From contig OZ029921.1 of the NCBI GenBank assembly GCA_964023275.1, positions 12,467,806 through 12,531,805 on the forward strand: a stretch of 64,000 bases of DNA. Reading direction: 5' to 3'. The stretch is from Norana najaformis. Taxonomy: Eukaryota; Annelida; Clitellata; Crassiclitellata; Hormogastridae. Below the pieces are notes generated by a model. It was not told the origin of the DNA and did no database searches. It saw only the letters and a program-made list of their open reading frames with translations. Positions 20,951-31,529 of the stretch are shown piece after piece. The translations under genes and the position numbers were made by a program. Each line of letters starts with the position of its first letter. Position 1 is the stretch's first letter.

Positions 20951-22500
20951 TTAGTTATAGTACTGAGAGAATAAATGAATCTTAAGTTTTAATTTTAAAG
21001 TATCTATTGAAGAGCATCTTCGAATAGATTCAGGTAAAGAGTTCCACTCAGCTGGACCAGCTACTTCAAACATTCTTTTACCAAACTGTAGGTTTACTCT
21101 TCTGACGTCAAAGTCCCCTTTTGAAGGCGAACGCAATCTTCTTCTGGACTCAGTGGAAGTACAAGGTTTAACTAGAGAGGACAGGTAGGACGGGGTAGAG
21201 CATGACATGATTTTGAACATAAGTAGACAGATTTTGAAAGATATACGGGCCTGAATGGGTAACCAATGAAGTTGTAAAGAATGAGTAATGTGATCTCGAG
21301 GGCCAAGGCTTTTAACTAGGCGAGCTGCAGCATGAATAACAGAGGTAAGCGGTGAGAGGGTAGATTTAGGTAAAGCATAAAGCACTGAATTGCAATAATC
21401 AATTCTGGATAGTATAAGTGAATGAACCAGGACATGAAGGCAATGCTCATTAAGACAGCGTTTAATCTGATGTATCCGTCGTAGGTGGAAGAAACAGGCT
21501 CTAGATATGGAGCTAATATGGTGAGACATGGAAAGTTTGCTCTCCAGAAAGACACCAAGGTCACGAACTACATTCGAGGGTAGTATGGAACAGGAATCAT
21601 CTATTTTCAGAAAGAGAGTCTGCAAATCTAAATGTGATCGGGACCGACGATCGAACCAAATCAATTCCGCCTTACTTGTGTTTAATTTCAGGCGCGTGGA
21701 AGCACACCAGGATTGTATCTCATGGAAACAGGCAATAAGTTTCATTTTTGAACTTTCAAGGTTAGAAGTGGAAAGTTTTATGTAAAGTTGGGTGTCATCA
21801 GCGTAAATATGGATAGAAATACCAAACTTAAGCGCAATCTTGGAAATATTGGAAGTGTATAGAATGAAAAGCAGTGGACCAAGAATGGAGCCTTGGGGGA
21901 CACCAAAAATTAAATTAGTAGTCTTAGAGAATTTGCCATCAAAGTAAACATTTTGAGTCCTAGAAGAGAGAAAAGAAGAGATCCAAATAAGTGCAGATGA
22001 TGAGATACCAAATTGTAATTGAAGAATCTGAAGCAAAATGGTGTGGTCAACGCAGTCAAATGCGGCACTAAAGTCGAGGAGGAGAAGAACTGCTATAAAA
22101 CCAAGGTCAAGAGCCGAGACAATGTCATTGTAAACCTTAAGGACAGCAGTTTCAGTAGAATGATATCGTCTAAATCCAGATTGGGTGAGAGGGAGTAGAT
22201 TGTGAGATTCAATAAAGTTAGAAAGCTGCCGACGAGCAAAACGTTCAACAAGCGTAGAAATAAAAGACAGATTGGAGATTGGACGGTGGTTAGCAGGATC
22301 TGATTGGTCAAGTCCAGGTTTTTTTATACGTGGTCGGATAATGGCCTGCTTATTTTTATCAGGGAGCGTGGACTGAGAAAAGGAGGTATTAATGAGAAGG
22401 GTTAATATGGGTGCAGAGACTGAAGAAAGAGTTTTGAGGAGCCAAACAAGTGCAGAGTCGAGTTCACACTGTTTTGTAGAAGAATCAGCGAGTAGTTTTT
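20951..22500 (-). pseudogene. LINE reverse transcriptase region
   Basis: A 361-codon open stretch (22036-20951) preceded by shorter frames. RT landmarks: FSKTTNLIFGVPQGSILGP, LYTSNISKI, IYADDTQLYI (catalytic YADD), LKLNTSKAELIWF, VVRDLGVFLESKLSMSHH, then the CR1/L2 C-terminal domain with VIHAAARLVKS, LHWLPIQARISFKI and EWNSLPESIRR. The N-terminal palm blocks near 22311-22093 are in another frame, so the copy is inactive. Confidence 0.85.
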
Positions 22501-22770
22501 CTACATCAGAAGAAGTAATTTCATCAAATGCAACAAAAGAGTGAAATCCAGCAGTTCATCAGATGTAAGGGAAGAAGATGACGAGTCGGTCGGAGGAGAA
22601 AGCAGTGAATGTAAGCTCTTCCAAAGAGTCTTACCATTAGTCGTAGCCTCATCAATACTACGGCGGTAGTAGCAGGAGCGCTTCTGTTGGAATAGACGAC
22701 GTTGAAGACGAATCTGAATACGCCAGTGTTCCTCTTTCAAAGTGTCAGATGGTGCTTTTAAGTAGATCCT

Positions 22771-24030
22771 CTAAAGTTTGCGAGTGAGCTTCTTTGAAGC
22801 AGAACAATCCCCATCAAACCAAGGACGGTTCACGTCTTTACGTAATGTTACTTTCCGAAGAGGAGCACGTTTGTTCAGCAATTGTGTCATGGTAGTATCG
22901 AATAGGGAAAAAAGCTGTTTAGCCTCTATATTTGCAGCAGCTGATGTATCAGACCAATTGAAGAGATCTGATTTCTGTAGATCGGTTTCAAAAGCCGTAT
23001 GATCGAAGTATTTGTACGATCGACGAAGAGTAGTTTGTCGAGATATAGGTGGGGTACGATGTTGTATATTGAAGCCAATAAGAGAGTGATCCGAGTAGGT
23101 GGGTGGGGAGATGGCAATGTCATTGACTAGAGTATCAGAACTGCGAGTGATAATAACATCCAGAGTGTGACCAAACTGATGAGTAGGACCACTCACTAGT
23201 TGTATCAGACCGTGAGCGGAGAGTAGTTGATTGAAACGTTTCACATTCCGATCATTTAATTGATCAAGATGAACATTAATGTCTCCAAGAATGAGGAATT
23301 GGCATGTAAAATTAGAAGTAAACAGGATGAGATTAGTGAAGTTATCGAAAAAAGCCGATGTGATGTTTTCTGATCCAGGACGGTAGATAACGATGATTAA
23401 GATGTGTACGTCACGGAAGGTAAAGTATGAGGCAAGGCTTTCAAATGTTTTGTAGATTCCAGTCTTTTGTAGACACTTGAAAATGGTATAGATGATGCAG
23501 AGGCCACCTCCTAAAGGTCCTGATAGATTTTGAGCACTGGTTGAAATTGGTCGAGCTTTTTCAATGAATTTGTATGAGGGAGGTGTAGAAGCAATAAGTC
23601 CTGGTGAGAAAGACCACTCATGAAAAGTTTCAACTATCACAAAGATGTCAAAACTATCGGAGATGATACAGTCCTGAATCGACGCTGATTTATTAGTTAT
23701 TGATCGGGCATTCCAGGAACCAATTCTACATCCAGGAGATACACGTAGGTGAGTAGGAGGAGGTGCAGGCTTAACATACAGAAGTTGACTTGGGTGTTGA
23801 GTTTTCCTTTGTCGAATTTTCTTTTGTTGGTCCTTGCTTAATTTTAGATAGGAAATGTTGTTGTATGTAGTTCTGAAGGACATCAGAATAGGAATCGGAC
23901 GACGGTGATCTGGATTCCATATAGATAGACGAAAAATTTGCTTTCTAGTAGTACGCGTCGGTTTCTGTGCAGACGACCGAAGAGAGAGAATGTCTGAAGC
24001 TGAATAATTCAAAATTGGCATACCAGCCAA
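22771..24030 (-). pseudogene. LINE APE-type endonuclease region
   Basis: A 419-codon open stretch. APE landmarks are CRIGSWNARSITNKS (start), DIFVIVETFHEWSFSP (catalytic E), VYRPGS-type block IYRPGSEN, LILGDINVHLD (GDxN), LDVIITR, and PPTYSDHSLIGF (SDH catalytic histidine). After these comes the linker KDVNRPWFD. All main catalytic blocks are present, so the endonuclease was recently intact. It nicks target DNA for retrotransposition. The reading frame breaks downstream before the RT. Confidence 0.85.
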
Positions 24031-24057
24031 TTTTCTTTATTTTTTATATGTGTGTTC

Positions 24058-24195
24058 TTTCGTAATCCCAAGGCAGTTAATTTTCTTTATTCTTCACATA
24101 ATATAAATCGAAGATTTCTGAAGTAGTTATACTTTCGTAATCCCATAATTTCTGGAGCAGATCAAATATTTAGTAGTTCTTTCGTAATCCCGAGA
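24058..24195 (-). promoter_or_regulatory. iterated CTTTCGTAATCCC motif in LINE 5' leader
   Basis: The 13-bp motif CTTTCGTAATCCC occurs three times at about 24058, 24131 and 24180, with spacings of about 73 and 49 bp, just upstream (minus strand) of the endonuclease ORF. Repeated 5' leader units often carry internal promoters in LINEs; that role here is inference. Confidence 0.5.
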
Positions 24196-24695
24196 CAGAA
24201 TCCCACGACAAAAGGAAATAAACGGAGCGTGATGGGCGATAATAGACGTTGTTGACGTTTATGAGCGATAAATTCTAAGTAATAAATCCAGGAAATTTGA
24301 TAGCAGACGAAGATAAATCGGAACACTCAAACATAAACGATGAGTGAATAAGATTATTCAGTTAAGGTAGATCTGTAGAAAATTTTAGTTAATAGCGGAA
24401 AATAATAGCTAGAAAATAAAAACACGAACGCAGAGACGTGCGCCGCTAAACTCTCGCTATAATTATATGGCGTTGTTCCGCTCATATTATTAGTTAAGCT
24501 CATACTTACTTACACTCCGTAGTTTGAAATATTGGGATAATTATCTTGCGTATTGAGTGTCTTTCCTGGACCAAACCTCACGCGCCTATTAATAATGAAG
24601 TTTGAGAGTTGCTATCTGACGTCTTCGGTCTCACGTAGCAACTGTCAAACTTAATTTTGTCAATGACAACAATTTTCGGACACATTTTCATGCCG
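24196..24695. other. no gene recognised between LINE and SINE
   Basis: AT-rich flank, possibly the outermost LINE leader. No motif beyond isolated A/T runs. Confidence 0.4.
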
Positions 24696-24699
24696 GACA

Positions 24700-24872
24700 C
24701 ATTCTTACGCCACACCGGCTCGCGTCCCGGTCGTGGGTTCTCATCCCGGGCTAGCACGGTCTGTACACGAGAACCTTAAATGGTGTGTTGCCCATTCAAA
24801 CGGGCAGCGGTGGTGAAGGCTCTCGCCCGATTAATTCATTGAAAATGAGCAGGGTCGAGGCGATACTGATTT
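24700..24872 (+). mobile_element. tRNA-derived SINE, plus strand
   Basis: Box B-like GGTTCTCATCC at 24736-24746, then a body shared with 17362-17065 (minus): GCTAGCACGGTCTGTACAC, GAGAACCTTAAATGG, CCCATTCAAACGGGCAG, GGTGGTGAAGG, AATTCATTGAAAATGAGC, AGGGTCGAGGC. The box A half is cut or mutated. Confidence 0.65.
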
Positions 24873-25123
24873 TGTTTTGACTGAGCGCCTGTGAATAAGC
24901 TGGTTCCCGTGACTTAGCTTTCGTTGGGCGCTGTAGAAATCTCGAGATTACGATACGATACTGTCGCTATAGAAAAACATTTACATAAGCGATAATTGAG
25001 GAAAACGACGCTTACTGACGGAAGAGTGATTAACAATCGTAATTCCGAGATTTCTACAGCACCCAAAGAAAGGCACGTCGCGGGGACTAGCTTATTCACA
25101 GGCGTTCAGTCAAAACAAAATCG
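24873..25123. repeat. inverted pair of a dispersed 90-bp repeat
   Basis: The left arm (24873-24962) and the reverse complement of the right arm (25033-25123) share TTTTGTTTTGACTGA.CGCC, GTGAATAAGCT, GCTGTAGAAATCTC and the TTACGAT tail. A third, single copy lies at 56918-57015. The GCGCTGTAGAAAT...(ATTACG)n ending looks like a LINE or SINE 3' end, so this may be two opposite insertions rather than one fold-back element. Confidence 0.7.
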
Positions 25124-25333
25124 ATAGGCAAAAGGGTTCGGTTCCAGGTCAAGATCCAAAAGTCAGACGGAGAGACAGCGTGGCAGCTACGGGGGATGGT
25201 GTTTGGGGTTGGAAAGGAGAGAGAGATAAGAGGAAGAAGAGGTGTCAGGATACAAAGGCAAGAATAAAACTGATGATGTCAGAGCATTCTTTATTAGGCG
25301 CAGAGAAGACCAATTCATAAAACCTCATCCAAA

Positions 25334-25480
25334 GGGGCATGGTAGCCGATTGGTTAGAGCACTCGGCCTGTAAAGCGGAGAGTACTGGTTCGAGTCTCCC
25401 GAGACGGTTATTGTGTAGAGACATTGAGCAAGTCCTTAATCTAGCTGCTTAATGCCACCGATGTTGTGTTTTATTTCGCG
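25334..25480 (+). mobile_element. tRNA-related sequence or SINE head
   Basis: Box A TAGCCGATTGG at 25343-25353 and box B GGTTCGAGTCT at 25387-25397, with 33 bp between them, follow a GGGGCATGG start. The sequence between does not fold convincingly into a standard tRNA, and an unrelated tail follows. A SINE head is therefore more likely than a functional tRNA gene. Its body differs from the 17 kb and 24.7 kb SINEs. Confidence 0.6.
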
Positions 25481-25837
25481 TGTTCAGCGAGCCAGTGACA
25501 CCGACTGCTGCAAAGCTAGGCGCGGTTCTCCCGCAATATACTGAGTCAGAAACCGTTCATACTCAATGTTTATAGGGCAGTCAGGACAGCTGCAGGACCG
25601 GGGCGCGGCTTTGCCTTTCACGGCTTATAGTTGTCCGTAATCTCGAAGCTTCGCAATCTTGCTTGACCCGGGGCTGCATAAGCCAGTCGCTTTGGGTAAA
25701 CTCGCGAACAATTAAAGGTGTTCAAGCCGCCTTTCTGTTGAAAACGCAATGAATCATTCTGTTGTGGTAGCTACATACGAGTTTCATTTCGCCGCCATTA
25801 CGTGTCTACCTCTCGCGGTCGATCTGACAATCGACAC

Positions 25838-25868
25838 ACACATATATATATATATAATATATATATAT
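25838..25868. repeat. (AT)n microsatellite
   Basis: Alternating AT run of about 30 bp in two blocks. Confidence 0.8.
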
Positions 25869-25903
25869 CCATGATGGGTATGGGTCGTCGGACAAGTTGA
25901 ATC

Positions 25904-26299
25904 TTGATGCGACCTTACCTCGTTGGCTCAGCCTTGTCCGATCAGAAAGCTGACGATATAAAGGGGATTATCCCACGTGGAAATTCTGGTTTTATAAGTT
26001 TTTTGAATTTGCTGCAAAATGAGCGATATTCGCAAATGTTTAATAATCCGAAAAGGGCAAGAGTTGCAGATGAATCTGTAGCTGAGTCCAACTTCGCAAA
26101 TGAGCGTTCTGCGCCGATTTTACATGTATCGGCGACTTCAGAGATTACAAAAGGCGCAGTCACGCCGATGGACGATCTTCCTGAAGACGCCATAGAATTC
26201 GAAATGACTGCAGAAAATACTGATAAGTCGGAGATTAGTAATCGAAAGTTTATTATTACCGTTTATCGACATCACACAACCAACAGCCACAGGCCCTAA
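25904..26299 (+). CDS. unrecognised 131-aa ORF upstream of LTR-like block
   Basis: Begins MMRPYLVGSALSDQKADDIK and has an acidic C-terminal half (PEDAIEFEMTAENTDKSE). The translation starts 7 bp after another ATG at 25897. It ends just before the proposed LTR-like block at 26307. It could be the tail of a retroelement gene or a host exon. No motif recognised; the minus strand is also open for 83 codons. Confidence 0.35.
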   Translation: MMRPYLVGSALSDQKADDIKGIIPRGNSGFISFLNLLQNERYSQMFNNPKRARVADESVAESNFANERSAPILHVSATSEITKGAVTPMDDLPEDAIEFEMTAENTDKSEISNRKFIITVYRHHTTNSHRP

Positions 26300-26306
26300 G
26301 GCAAAC

Positions 26307-26958
26307 GTGTAGTATCAGGGACCGCTTTCTTTTGGGCGTGGCTTTCCCCTGTTATTGCCCTGCCTACTGTGATTGGTTGTAGTTGCCGCTAAGATGAATC
26401 TCTTCGACTTAAATACTGCAAAGATTAATGTAGCGGACTCGCAGACCTCCTCCCGCACGCAGACACGTTGCGTCGGACCTCCTCCCGCACGAAGACGACG
26501 TGCGAACTCGTTGCGTCTGACCTCCTCCCGCACGAAAACGACCTGCGGACTCGTTGCGTGTGACATCCTCCCGCACGAAGACGACGTGCGCAGTCGTTGC
26601 GTGTGACCTCCTCCCGCACGAAGACACGACGTGCGCACTCGTTGCGTGTGACCTCTCCGTGGTCACTATAAAGGGAAAGCGCTATGTATGACGACGACGA
26701 CGAACACGTGAAGGCACGGGTGTTTTAGCATAAGGATAGTTTTGGGTTAGATGCTATATGTATTGTTCTCATTTAAGCCGTTTGTAAGAAATAAAAGGGC
26801 GATATCTGATCGATCGACTTGGTGTTCAGTCTCTTGAGGACCTCAGGAGCCTTACCTCGCGGGCTTGCAGGAGATAGGCGCTGGTAGGGAGCCTTCGGGT
26901 AGAGTTTCTGTAGACCAACGCTTCGACTGGGGTTCGGCACCCCCAGTTTGTCACATTA
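26307..26958 (+). promoter_or_regulatory. LTR-like regulatory block
   Basis: Starts TGTAGTATCAGGGACCG and ends GTTTGTCACA, so it has TGT...ACA termini. In order it contains a GGGCGTGGC GC-box, an ATTGG CCAAT-type box near 26370, five tandem 43-bp units (26444-26649), CACTATAAAGGG as TATA near 26663, and GAAATAAAAGGG as poly(A) signal near 26790. This order is what a U3-R-U5 LTR would show. I found no second LTR, no primer-binding site with a clear tRNA match and no target duplication, so a solo or degenerate LTR or another promoter is possible. Confidence 0.45.
26444..26662. repeat. 43-bp minisatellite, five units
   Basis: Units start at 26444 (short, 32 bp), 26476, 26519, 26562 and 26605 (45 bp), each opening GACCTCCTCCCGCACG and closing TCGTTGCGTGT; a partial sixth begins at 26650. 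It lies directly upstream of a TATA-like sequence. Confidence 0.9.
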
Positions 26959-27285
26959 ATTATGTCGAAAGGTACTGGGAAAGGGCAAAATCGATGTTCA
27001 AAAGAATGAATAGCACGCAAAAATAATTGATTCTAAGCTACCTGGACGAATTCATGAGGCGTCAACGTTTTGGAAAAGCATTTGAATTAGGCATATCTAA
27101 GTATCTTGCATCATATTTCCGAGATCCCCAGTTAGTGACAGAACCATGGGGGAGAGTATATGGACTGTTACATATTTCGCAATCATAATGTACATGGATG
27201 CATTTCATTCTGTTTTGCTGAGTTGCTGCATTAAAATTAAGTAAATTGCAAAAATGATAATTTTTTTAAACTGCAGACGTTTTCC
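26959..27285. other. flank of the TTF-type hAT
   Basis: Non-coding AT-rich sequence; nothing recognised. Confidence 0.4.
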
Positions 27286-27288
27286 CAC

Positions 27289-28124
27289 ATGAAAGAACAT
27301 CATGGAACTTCGTTGCCAACCAAGGATGAAAGACACAAGCCTCCAGGTCCCAGTGACTTGTCTTCAACACCTGATGATGGGCCATCTCAAACCATGTTAC
27401 AGTTGTATCCTCTGAAAGAACAGACTGGTTGTAAACGCTGTTTTAGATCTGACTGGTTTGCATTGTATCCATGGTTAGAATATTCAGAAATAACAGATGC
27501 TGCCTTTCGCTTCGTATGCCGCCATTTTAAAGTTTTAGGTAAAGAAACTGAAGCAGCAAATAATTTAGTAGGGTTTAATAATGGGAAAAAGCTCATGGTA
27601 CTGGTTGTGGCTTTCAACAGCACTCAGAGTGTGACAGCCATGTTAACTCTATGATTATGTGGAGTTGGCAGCACTGAAAAGTAGAAATGTAGTCACTGTA
27701 ATTCAATTGCAAAGTGAAGCTGCTGCTAAACAAATAAGCGAGAATAGGCATTATATTAGATCTGTTGCTGAGATTTTATTACTTACTGCTACACAAAATA
27801 TGGGACAAAGAGGACATAGGGAAGTAGCTGTTGGACTTGGTAATTTTAGGAAAATTATACAGCTACTTGTAGTTATAAGACATGACAATTCAATATCGGA
27901 ACGTTTTACAGTTGGGTCACTAGTTAATCGCTACACTAGCAGACATCAAAAATGAAATGTTGGTTACAATGGCAGACATGGTTAGGGAACAGATAATTGA
28001 GGAGGTTAAGGAATCTGTTTGTTTTTCTATCCTTGTTGATGAAACCAAATACATTAGTAAAAAGGAACAGCTATCTTTTGTTATACGATTTTTTGTGAAT
28101 AAGAAAGAACCAATGCTTCATTAA
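27289..28124 (+). pseudogene. hAT transposase, TTF/ZMYM1-like type, truncated
   Basis: The TTF-type zinc finger is at 27430-27560: CKRCFRSDWFALYPWLEYS and DAAFRFVCRHF. Then comes VVTVIQLQSEAAAKQISENR, LLLTATQNMGQRGHRE and, in another frame, an SILVDETKYISKKEQLSFVI-like block (DUF4371, first catalytic D). At least three frame changes occur (27650, 27950, 28000). The C-terminal catalytic and dimerisation parts are missing, replaced by a Polinton fragment at about 28165. This is a different hAT branch from the BED-type copy at the left edge. Confidence 0.8.
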
Positions 28125-28164
28125 GTCTACGCAGTGCTTATATTTCGTATGTTTTAATTAAAGT

Positions 28165-28625
28165 GATTCTGGTAGCTCCAATTCAAAGATCTTGTCAAAG
28201 TCTATCAAAATTTACTGTACACATGTTAGCATCCAGCTGGCCCCCTTCAGGTCCTGTGGCCCCTCTAGGCCCCCTGTTGGGAGCACAAAGAGCCGCCACT
28301 GGCCGGGCTGCTCGACATTCGCCTGCTTTCAAATGTGCTCAGCCAAGGCGGCGAAACATGAAAGCATCCACGTGCTGCCAGCAGCAAATTCCACACCATT
28401 CACAGCTACTTTTCGAAGGCCCTCGAGGACACCATGATCAGCGACGAGGAGTACAAGTTTGTCCTGAATGAAGTCGAGAATTATTATACCATAAAAGACA
28501 GACCCGTCAAAAGGCCCACACGGCCTGGAGCATCCTCGACGAAGAGAACAAAAACGAGCTTGTCAGATGTGGCCGAGGGCAGGTTCGCGCCTTATTCATC
28601 ATGAATATCGCAGCGGCCGAATCTC
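28165..28625 (+). pseudogene. Polinton-associated small gene, fragment 1
   Basis: Encodes, across two frames, FACFQMCSAKAAKHESIHVL, then a helical part with SDEEYKFVLNEVENYY, then KDRPVKRPTRPG. The same sequence occurs on the minus strand at 48330-47850 inside the larger Polinton. Proteins with KHEKI..LA..KLNTI..LISKAL..ISDEE wording are common in invertebrate Polinton-like elements; their role is not known to me. This copy is isolated from other Polinton genes. Confidence 0.65.
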
Positions 28626-28726
28626 CATCGCCTTGAAATCCTCGTGCGGTCGGGACCAACGCCTCGTGTCCGCCGTCCGCAACTCCATACGAGTAATTCC
28701 GTATTTTAACCGTATCGGCGTGCCAT

Positions 28727-28764
28727 AACTTCCCTTCTATAACACATGTTATAGAAGGGAAGTT
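28727..28764. repeat. perfect hairpin, 16-bp arms, 6-bp loop
   Basis: AACTTCCCTTCTATAA, loop CACATG, then the exact reverse complement. It lies at the junction between the Polinton fragment and a LINE fragment. Confidence 0.85.
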
Positions 28765-28767
28765 CTG

Positions 28768-29246
28768 ATCTTGGGGTTGTTCTGGACCGGGAACTCTCCT
28801 TGACCGATCATGCTAACAGTGTCTCCCGCTCACCCTTTTACCACCTTCGCTCCCTCCGCTTTCATGCCGTTACTACTCTGATTCATGCCCTTATCTGCAC
28901 CAGGGTGGACTTTGGTAACGCTATCTTTGCTGGAATCTCACTTGCCAATATTTCCAAGCTTCAGTCTATTCTCAATGCTGCTGCCCGTCTTATTGGAGGC
29001 GTCCCCAGGTATGGCCATATAACTTCCTTTATGCGGGACACTCTGCACTGGCTTCCCAATCAGCAGCGTGTCCAGTTCAAGATCCTAACGCTTATGCGTA
29101 ATTGTCTCGTTGGCTCTGCTCCACCATATTTTAGGGACTTCTGCATTTCGGTCTCCTTGGTTCCAGGCCGTAGCACTCTCCGGTCGGCCTCCCTTGGACT
29201 CCTGACTGTCCCTCGTATGCGCACTGCTACAGCAAGTAAGAAATAA
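28768..29246 (+). pseudogene. CR1/L2-like LINE RT C-terminal fragment
   Basis: Reads DLGVVLDRELSLTDH-like text, then FHAVTTLIHALICTRVDFGN, LQSILNAAARLIGGVPR, LHWLPNQQRVQFKILTLMRN and PRMRTATASK. Same family as 1755-2745 and 45458-46534. Truncated at both ends; the 5' edge abuts the hairpin. Confidence 0.85.
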
Positions 29247-29284
29247 CACTTACTACCCAGGCACAAAAATTTTACTTAGTGCAG

Positions 29285-30150
29285 TTGGAGCCGAAGAACA
29301 CGAACGGAGCAGAAGAACACGAACGGAGCAGAAGAACACGAACGGAGCAGAAGGAGACGGTCAAAGCCGACACTCATCAACCGAGAATGGTTGGAGCAGC
29401 AGACTAAGCAGACGATTGGAGCAGAAGAAGATGGCAGCGCGTTCGCAAGATTACCTAGCTAGCCCTGCAGAATGGTTAGAAGGAAGTAAACTACCGTCAG
29501 AGAAGCAGATCCTTGGCCACTTTAGTGGCCTGTGCATCATCACAGTGTACTGAAAGAGGATATCTGAACGGCAGCAACCCACACCATACAGCGAGTCGAA
29601 GATTTCTGGTCCCGTGCTTGAATTCAAACCAAATATCGCAAACACTGGATCAAAAAGCTCGACCAACTATTCTACGAATGGCAGGGACTGAAGAAGAACA
29701 AGATTCGTCAGTCCCAGACTCAAACAGCCAAAGAAGCTATGTTTTTAAACAGGATCGGGGAACTGTTTGACACTGCGCATGCTAATGCTATGGAGCTCAT
29801 CAAGAATCAAGAAGACAAGCTCTATCTCAAATCACACCAGTAAAAGGGACGACAGGGTTGCATAACAGGAGTTGACCAGGCGCCACTCCAACAACAGCAG
29901 CAGCAGAAGGAGAAAGAGGAGACGCTGCAAAGGAGGCGAAAGCGATTTCAACTTCAGAAAGACGCCCTTTTGGGGAAAGTTATGTTGGACAGCAGCAACG
30001 ACTCGGAAGAAAGTCAGCGTGAATGTGAAGATCAAGGTCCACGTCCCAGTGCGAGTATTGCTAGCCCGCCATGAAACAGAGGACGCAAAGTGTCATATCA
30101 CCAGAACTGGCAGCTACGCTTGGTCGAAATGGATTGAGTGACAGGGCCGC
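29285..30150 (+). mobile_element. dispersed repeat Y, copy 2
   Basis: Longer than copy 1. A 19-bp unit (GAACACGAACGGAGCAGAA) is iterated three times at 29295-29352. Coding relics in several frames include ARSQDYLASPAEWLEGSKLP, ELFDTAHANAMELIKNQED, a glutamine/lysine-rich part and FNFRKTPFWGKLCW. The DTAHANA..LI..(E)ED motif is familiar from repetitive invertebrate ORFs. In both copies the block ends ...CCGCC.TTAATTATT and is followed by a LINE 3' tail in minus orientation. Confidence 0.6.
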
Positions 30151-30164
30151 CTTTAATTATTATT

Positions 30165-31404
30165 ATTCTTATTTTATTTATTTTATTTAAAGCACTTGTA
30201 ACGCGCGCAATGTCAGTAAACCTGAATCTGAGGCGCGGATGTATATTCGCTAGGGGCCAAGATGGAGTCATGCAAAAGCCAGGGTGAAGTAGCGAGTCTT
30301 AACAAGTGATTTAAAAGATGATAGCGAGTTTGCAAGACGGGCCTTTTGTGGTAGACGATTCCAAATGCGAGGAACAAAACAGATAAAGGCACGTGATCCT
30401 ACAATTGTCCTGAACCTAGATTCTTGCAACAAACCAGTATCAGAAGAACGCAAGAATCTGGGAGGGCGATATAGAGTCAGCGAAGTATTAAGATATGAGG
30501 GCAGGCCAGTGTTCTGAGCCTTAAAAGTCAAGCATGCAATTTTGAACTTAATACGCCACTCAACAGGAAGCCAGTGAAGTTCGCGAAGGCGATCTAATGC
30601 ATTTGTTGAAGAAGAACATGTAACAACCCTAGAAAGAGAGTTTTGAACCCTCTGAAGCTTTTTTACATTAAAAGAAGATATACCATATAACACCACATTT
30701 GCATAGTCTAATCGGGAACTAACAAGTGCACATGCCACTGTTTTAGCCGTGGCATTAGTCAGAGAATGTCTGATGTGACGAAATGCCTTGATGTGGTAGA
30801 AACAAGACCTGCAAATCGAAGATACGTGTGAAGTCATAGTGAGCGAGTTGTCAAGGGTGACACCAAGAGTTTTGATTTTGTCTGATAGTGGGATTTTTGT
30901 TCCTGCAAGGTCAATAGAAGAATGCAAATTGAAAGACTGCATACGCTGGTGAGTTGTGAAAAGAATTGCTTCTGATTTATCTGGATTGATTGCAAGATCA
31001 TAAAAGCAGAACCAAGTATGAAGAGAGGACAAACAGTGTTCACGTTCAGTTTTAGCTGAGGAATCTGTTGCTGAGAGAGCAATGTATAGAGTTGAGTATG
31101 ATCAGCATATTGCTGGACCAATGTATTATGCGTGCGTGCAATTTGACAAATGGACGAAATAAAGATAGAAAATAGGAGAGGTCCAAGGACAGAACCCTAG
31201 GTACACGTGAACGACAGGCAATAGGGTCAGAGCGAGATGAGTTTATTGCCAGTCGGTGAGAACGATCATTGAGATAAGATGATATCCAGTGAAGAGCAGG
31301 ACCAGTAATTCCAAAAGATGTGTAGAGTCGAGACAGCAGAATACCATGATCTACAGTATCAAATGCAGCACTCAAATCAAGAGATATAAGAAGAGATGCT
31401 TTGC
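30165..31404 (-). pseudogene. CR1/L2-like LINE RT region (second subfamily)
   Basis: The minus strand carries LISLDLSAAFDTVDHGILLS, ITGPALHWISSYL, a frame change, AINPDKSEAILF, IKTLGVTLDNSLTMTSH, LDYANVVLYGISS, ELHWLPVEWRIKFKI and FVPRIWNRLPQKAR. The catalytic aspartate block is damaged (DNMLIILNS in the frame where ADDTQLY would be; the ADHTQLY variant is in the other frame). The 3' end near 30175 reads GCGCGTTACAAGTGC. The 5' side is cut by the (ATT)n tract. It diverges from the 45.5-kb subfamily. Confidence 0.85.
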
Positions 31405-31473
<69 letters not shown>

Positions 31474-31489
31474 CATTATTATTATTATT
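31405..31489. repeat. (ATT)n microsatellite
   Basis: About 28 ATT units with one ATC variant near 31474. It interrupts the LINE ORF on the minus strand as an asparagine run. Confidence 0.95.
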
Positions 31490-31529
31490 GCATAGCTGTA
31501 TGTTGTCGTCAGATATGGACAAGGACAAC

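Larger units (their letters stand above)
20865..24195 (-). mobile_element. long CR1/L2-like LINE (minus)
   Basis: A nearly complete non-LTR retrotransposon: iterated 5' leader at 24058-24195, endonuclease ORF 24030-22771, RT ORF 22500-20951 and a 3' end at 20945-20870 with GGCGCGTTATAAATA on the minus strand. Frameshifts lie between the endonuclease and RT parts (22770-22040). It is the longest LINE of its type in the window. Confidence 0.85.

Noticed and set aside
25334..25410. Functional tRNA gene
   Set aside because: Both internal promoter boxes are present but the arms do not form a credible cloverleaf and no terminator run follows; SINE head preferred.
26315..26666. Several Arg/Ser-rich ORFs on both strands
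   Set aside because: They are products of the 43-bp minisatellite; open in most frames because of the repeat.
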